Of a stretch of 43,535 nt of DNA, positions 40,558-43,535 are shown in pieces. Position numbers and translations under genes: made by a program. The notes beneath the pieces are model-generated. The model had not been told where the DNA came from. It was given only the letters and a program-made list of their open reading frames with translations, and did not search any database. The DNA is from Pseudomonadota bacterium. GTDB taxonomy: Bacteria; Bdellovibrionota_C; UBA2361; SZUA-149; DAOLCO01. Positions within the stretch are counted from its first letter, which is position 1; every line of letters starts with the position of its first letter. The DNA lies in assembly GCA_027487795.1 (NCBI GenBank), contig JAIYCX010000011.1:1-43535 (forward strand), given 5' to 3'.

Positions 40558-43535
40558 TTATTCTCCTCTAAAAGTTAGAGCATAGTCATCTCTTTTAACA
40601 TAATTTCTAAAGGCTAGCTTATCTGAGTTACTTTGAATAATAACTGTACCGTAAGTATCCTTAGGTAAATTAAGTTGTGTTCTAGAAGTAGATAGAGCTT
40701 TAACAACAATGCTTGTATTTATTACAACAGCATTATTAGCATCTTTAGCTTGAAGTTGAACTGTAACATCGGTATTTCCACTATTGAATATTTCAGCAAA
40801 GTTCAAGTTTCCGATGAAGCTGTTAAACTCACTAGTCTGTACATTTCCACCAGGGGCAGCTTGTGCAGCAGCGTATGCATATTGTAGAACTCCCTTCTGA
40901 TCTAGCTTATAGAAGATAGTTGTAGCAGCGACTTTCCCAGCTAATGATGTGATAGCAGCGCTTCCAACTGTGTTACTTGCTAGTATTCCAGTACTTCCTG
41001 TTTTATTAACCATTATATGAGTAGTTCCGTTTGGTACTATTAACTGTCTTGAAGATGTATCAAGTCCTGTTGCGTTAAATGATCTTATTAGTGCATCGGT
41101 TGACAAGGTATCACTGTTGTTATTCAATTCTAATATAGTGGTTTCTCCATCAACTGTGCTAATACCACCTGCGGTTGCAACGTCAGTAGAAGGTCTATGA
41201 GGAATTGCAAATGCTGTATAGAAGTTAGTGCAGGTTGCCCCTATGCAATCATAGAAGTATCTACCAGTATTCATATAATACTTTGCAGCAGATCCGTCTG
41301 ATTTTGATACTGGATCAAATCTTACCATCGCTATATTATCTAAATTCGCAAAAGTTCCTATCGCTTCATGCCCAGCATAATCAAACCTCCCACCATCTGG
41401 AATATTAACGATATCTTGATGAATTACTTTACCCTTAGCATCTGTGTAAGTAAGTATTCCCTTTAATCTTTCACCATCACCTCTTACAGCATCTGTTAAT
41501 CTAATCCAGTTAGCAACAGTCCCATCTTTTCTAACTCCAAAGTGAGTAGTGTTAACAGGTTGAGTGTAGCTTCCAACTTGCGTGTTTCTGTAAGGGTAGT
41601 AAAGTACGAAATCAAATGAATCCCCGAAGGCTTGACTTGCAGCTCTAAAATCAGCTTTATAGAGTGTAACACCGCCTCCCCAAGCTCCGTTTGATTTTGC
41701 ATTTGTTGTTACACAAACAGTCCCGTAGGTATCTTTCGCTAGTCCAAGATCATTAATAATGAAATCTTGCTTTTGGAAAGGTTCTAGTCTAGTTTTAATA
41801 GTTCCTCTAACAATACCCTCAAGGTCTCTGTATTCAACGGTAGCATCTAGTATGTTGCTAGCCTTATTTATAACACTTGCAATGTTAATCTGACTCAAGA
41901 ATCCGTTTGCACTAGCACAAGCAGTTGGTTCTAGATTAGGATCTAAGCAATCTGTTCCTGTTGGACATTCGTTATTAGTCGGTAATCTGAAACCTTCGTT
42001 TTCATTACTTGTTACTCCTCCACACAAAACTTGATAAATATATTTTGTTCCAGGTATCGCAGTAGTATCTAGAAAACTATTTCCAGCTATTCCAGTTGCA
42101 ATAACTGAATATATCGAACTAGCTTCAGATAGCCTTCTACTTAGCTGGCATGAGGAATTATTAGGCTTCCCAATCCAACTGACTAAAACGTGAGGAACAA
42201 ATGTTCCATCTGATGCGTCTATGACTATAGCAGGAAGACACTCTTGCCCCGATAAACTAAATCCAGGAGCGCAGTCAAATTCAAAGTTTACATTGGCTCT
42301 GTCTTGCCCTGCAATAGTTACAGGATTTGTAAAGTTAGTACTAACTAGAACGTATCCAGCCTTGGTTATATTTACGACGTAACTACCATCTGTAATTTCA
42401 GTAATTAGATAATTACCATCTACTCCAGTAGCTCTATTTAAGCTTGTACCTTGTCTTGCCGCAGAAACATCTGCATTGACTACTGGAATATTAGTTCCTC
42501 TAAGCTTAGCATTTCCACTTAGTTTAAATAATACTGGATTTCTAAATCCTTCGTTTTCATTACTAGTAATACCACCACATAAAACTTGGTAAATATATCT
42601 TGTACCTGGTACGGATGTTGTATCAAGGAAGCTAGTTCCAGATAATCCTGTAGCAATTACAGAATAAGAATTTGTTCCGTCAGAAAGTCTTCTACTCAGT
42701 TGACAAGTTGAATTTGCAGGCTTTGCAGTCCAATTAACTAGCACATGTGGAATAAATGTTCCATCAGATGCGTCTATGACAATAGCAGGAAGGCATTCTT
42801 GCCCTGTAAAACTAAAGCCTGGCGCGCAATCAAATTCGAAATTTACGTTTAATCTATCTTGACCAGCAATAGTAACTGGGTTTGTAAAATTAGTACCGAC
42901 TAAAACATAACCGGATTTTGAAATTGTAAGACTGTAGCTACCGTTTAAAATCTCAGGAAATAAGTAATTTCCATCCGTCCCAGTTTGTTTACTTAAGACG
43001 CTTCCTTGTCTGCTTGAAGTTACTTCTGCATCTATTACCGGTATGCTAGTTCCTCTAATTTTTGCATTACCACTTAACTTGTAAGTTTCAGGTATTCTAA
43101 ACCCTTCGTTTTCATCACTCGTTACAGGCCCGCATTTTACTTGGTAAATATATCTTACTCCTGGTACAGAGCTAGTATCTTGATAGCTAGTTCCATTTAA
43201 CCCAGTTGCAATAACGGAATATCCTGAACTTCCATCGCTATTTTTTCTACTTAAATCGCAAATTGAGTTAGGAAGTTTACCAGTCCAGCTAACTAAAACA
43301 TGTGGTATGATTGTTCCGTCCGTAGCATTAATTAATATCTCAGGAAGGCATTCTTGTCCAGACAGCTTAAAACCAGGGGCACAATCGAATTCGAAATTTA
43401 CATTATCTCTGTTTTCGCCAGCTATTGTAATTGGATTTGTAAAGTTAGTTCCGACTAGAACATAGCCAGGTTTTGAAATAGTGACATTATAATTCCCATC
43501 ACCAATATCTGGTATTAAGTAGTTACCATCCGTGC
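40558..43535 (-). CDS. Large secreted repeat protein, 5' end beyond the window
   Basis: The frame is open from the right edge to the stop at 40558, giving the C-terminal 991 residues; the start and any signal peptide lie outside. From the edge to about 41970 it consists of a 185-residue module repeated with an exact 555-bp period. Each module has a carboxypeptidase-regulatory-like sandwich (GTDGNYLI, GYVLVGTNFTNPVTIAGQDR, VNFEFD), a Cys motif (CAPGFSLSGQECLP) and an Ig/fibronectin-type segment (PHVLVSWIGKPNNS through PGTRYIYQVLCGG). The C-terminal 470 residues hold two related beta-domains that both end in KDTYGTV. It is probably a surface or adhesin-like protein with disulfides. The family is not recognised. 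Confidence 0.85.
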   Translation of the reverse strand, partial: TDGNYLIPDIGDGNYNVTISKPGYVLVGTNFTNPITIAGENRDNVNFEFDCAPGFKLSGQECLPEILINATDGTIIPHVLVSWTGKLPNSICDLSRKNSDGSSGYSVIATGLNGTSYQDTSSVPGVRYIYQVKCGPVTSDENEGFRIPETYKLSGNAKIRGTSIPVIDAEVTSSRQGSVLSKQTGTDGNYLFPEILNGSYSLTISKSGYVLVGTNFTNPVTIAGQDRLNVNFEFDCAPGFSFTGQECLPAIVIDASDGTFIPHVLVNWTAKPANSTCQLSRRLSDGTNSYSVIATGLSGTSFLDTTSVPGTRYIYQVLCGGITSNENEGFRNPVLFKLSGNAKLRGTNIPVVNADVSAARQGTSLNRATGVDGNYLITEITDGSYVVNITKAGYVLVSTNFTNPVTIAGQDRANVNFEFDCAPGFSLSGQECLPAIVIDASDGTFVPHVLVSWIGKPNNSSCQLSRRLSEASSIYSVIATGIAGNSFLDTTAIPGTKYIYQVLCGGVTSNENEGFRLPTNNECPTGTDCLDPNLEPTACASANGFLSQINIASVINKASNILDATVEYRDLEGIVRGTIKTRLEPFQKQDFIINDLGLAKDTYGTVCVTTNAKSNGAWGGGVTLYKADFRAASQAFGDSFDFVLYYPYRNTQVGSYTQPVNTTHFGVRKDGTVANWIRLTDAVRGDGERLKGILTYTDAKGKVIHQDIVNIPDGGRFDYAGHEAIGTFANLDNIAMVRFDPVSKSDGSAAKYYMNTGRYFYDCIGATCTNFYTAFAIPHRPSTDVATAGGISTVDGETTILELNNNSDTLSTDALIRSFNATGLDTSSRQLIVPNGTTHIMVNKTGSTGILASNTVGSAAITSLAGKVAATTIFYKLDQKGVLQYAYAAAQAAPGGNVQTSEFNSFIGNLNFAEIFNSGNTDVTVQLQAKDANNAVVINTSIVVKALSTSRTQLNLPKDTYGTVIIQSNSDKLAFRNYVKRDDYALTFRGE
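41970..43535 (-). repeat. Tandem 555-bp coding modules
   Basis: The equivalent Ala-Pro-Gly-Phe/Cys segment occurs at about 42259, 42814 and 43369, exactly 555 bp apart. The right-hand copy runs off the window, and the leftmost is a half module ending at about 41970. Copies are similar enough in DNA for recombination to change copy number by whole 185-residue units. Confidence 0.9.

Noticed and set aside
1..43535. Prophage, transposon or rRNA/tRNA genes
   Set aside because: No integrase, transposase, phage structural gene, rRNA stretch or tRNA cloverleaf was seen; the holin-like membrane protein pairs with an ElaB/YqjD gene and not with phage genes.

Overview
The window is an AT-rich stretch of a bacterial chromosome with short intergenic gaps and no visible rRNA, tRNA, CRISPR array, transposase or integrase. 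A flagellin, several lipoboxes, a Tat substrate, a PEP-CTERM protein, an Uup-type ABC-F protein and the prkA-yeaH-spoVR cluster point to a flagellated Gram-negative-type bacterium. The prfA-prmC-murA order resembles that of delta-proteobacterial and Bdellovibrio-like genomes, but the lineage is not fixed by anything here and I hold that placement weakly. TTG and GTG starts are frequent.

Region by region. 1-2204: a palindromic leader, then a flagellin whose variable core is replaced by seven FG-GAP/VCBS repeats of exactly 147 bp, followed by an in-frame second copy of the C-terminus behind a TAG codon. 2378-4658: a PEP-CTERM protein and a vanadium-haloperoxidase-like lipoprotein. 4738-11102: a housekeeping run of prfA, prmC, murA (active-site Cys replaced by Asp), a DnaA-like AAA+ regulator, fabF and fabH. 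11185-15985: a secreted Asn/Tyr/Pro-rich protein, uup, a flavin reductase-like protein, an SDR and a leucine-rich-repeat protein. 16298-19399: a DUF1800/DUF1501 pair.

19416-29438 looks like a stress and carbon-metabolism island: a Kazal-domain lipoprotein, a DUF6502 protein, YqjE-like and ElaB/YqjD-like membrane proteins, phosphoketolase plus acetate kinase, a possible ferritin-like helical protein, a Crp/Fnr-family regulator, a 55-residue DUF1328 membrane protein, two unknown small proteins and a triple-BON periplasmic protein. Five TGA-N6-TCA inverted repeats lie in its divergent promoter regions and suggest one regulon under the local Crp/Fnr protein.

29447-40535: SelO, a secreted unknown, surE and dcd, a receiver-first hybrid histidine kinase, the prkA-yeaH-spoVR operon and a YmdB-family phosphodiesterase. 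40558 to the right edge: the C-terminal 991 residues of a very large secreted repeat protein with an exact 555-bp period.

The strongest candidates for something undescribed are the flagellin carrying a predicted seven-bladed propeller with a TAG-separated duplicate tail, the palindromic element upstream of it that shares its terminal repeat with the fabH 3' region, and the Crp/Fnr-box stress island.
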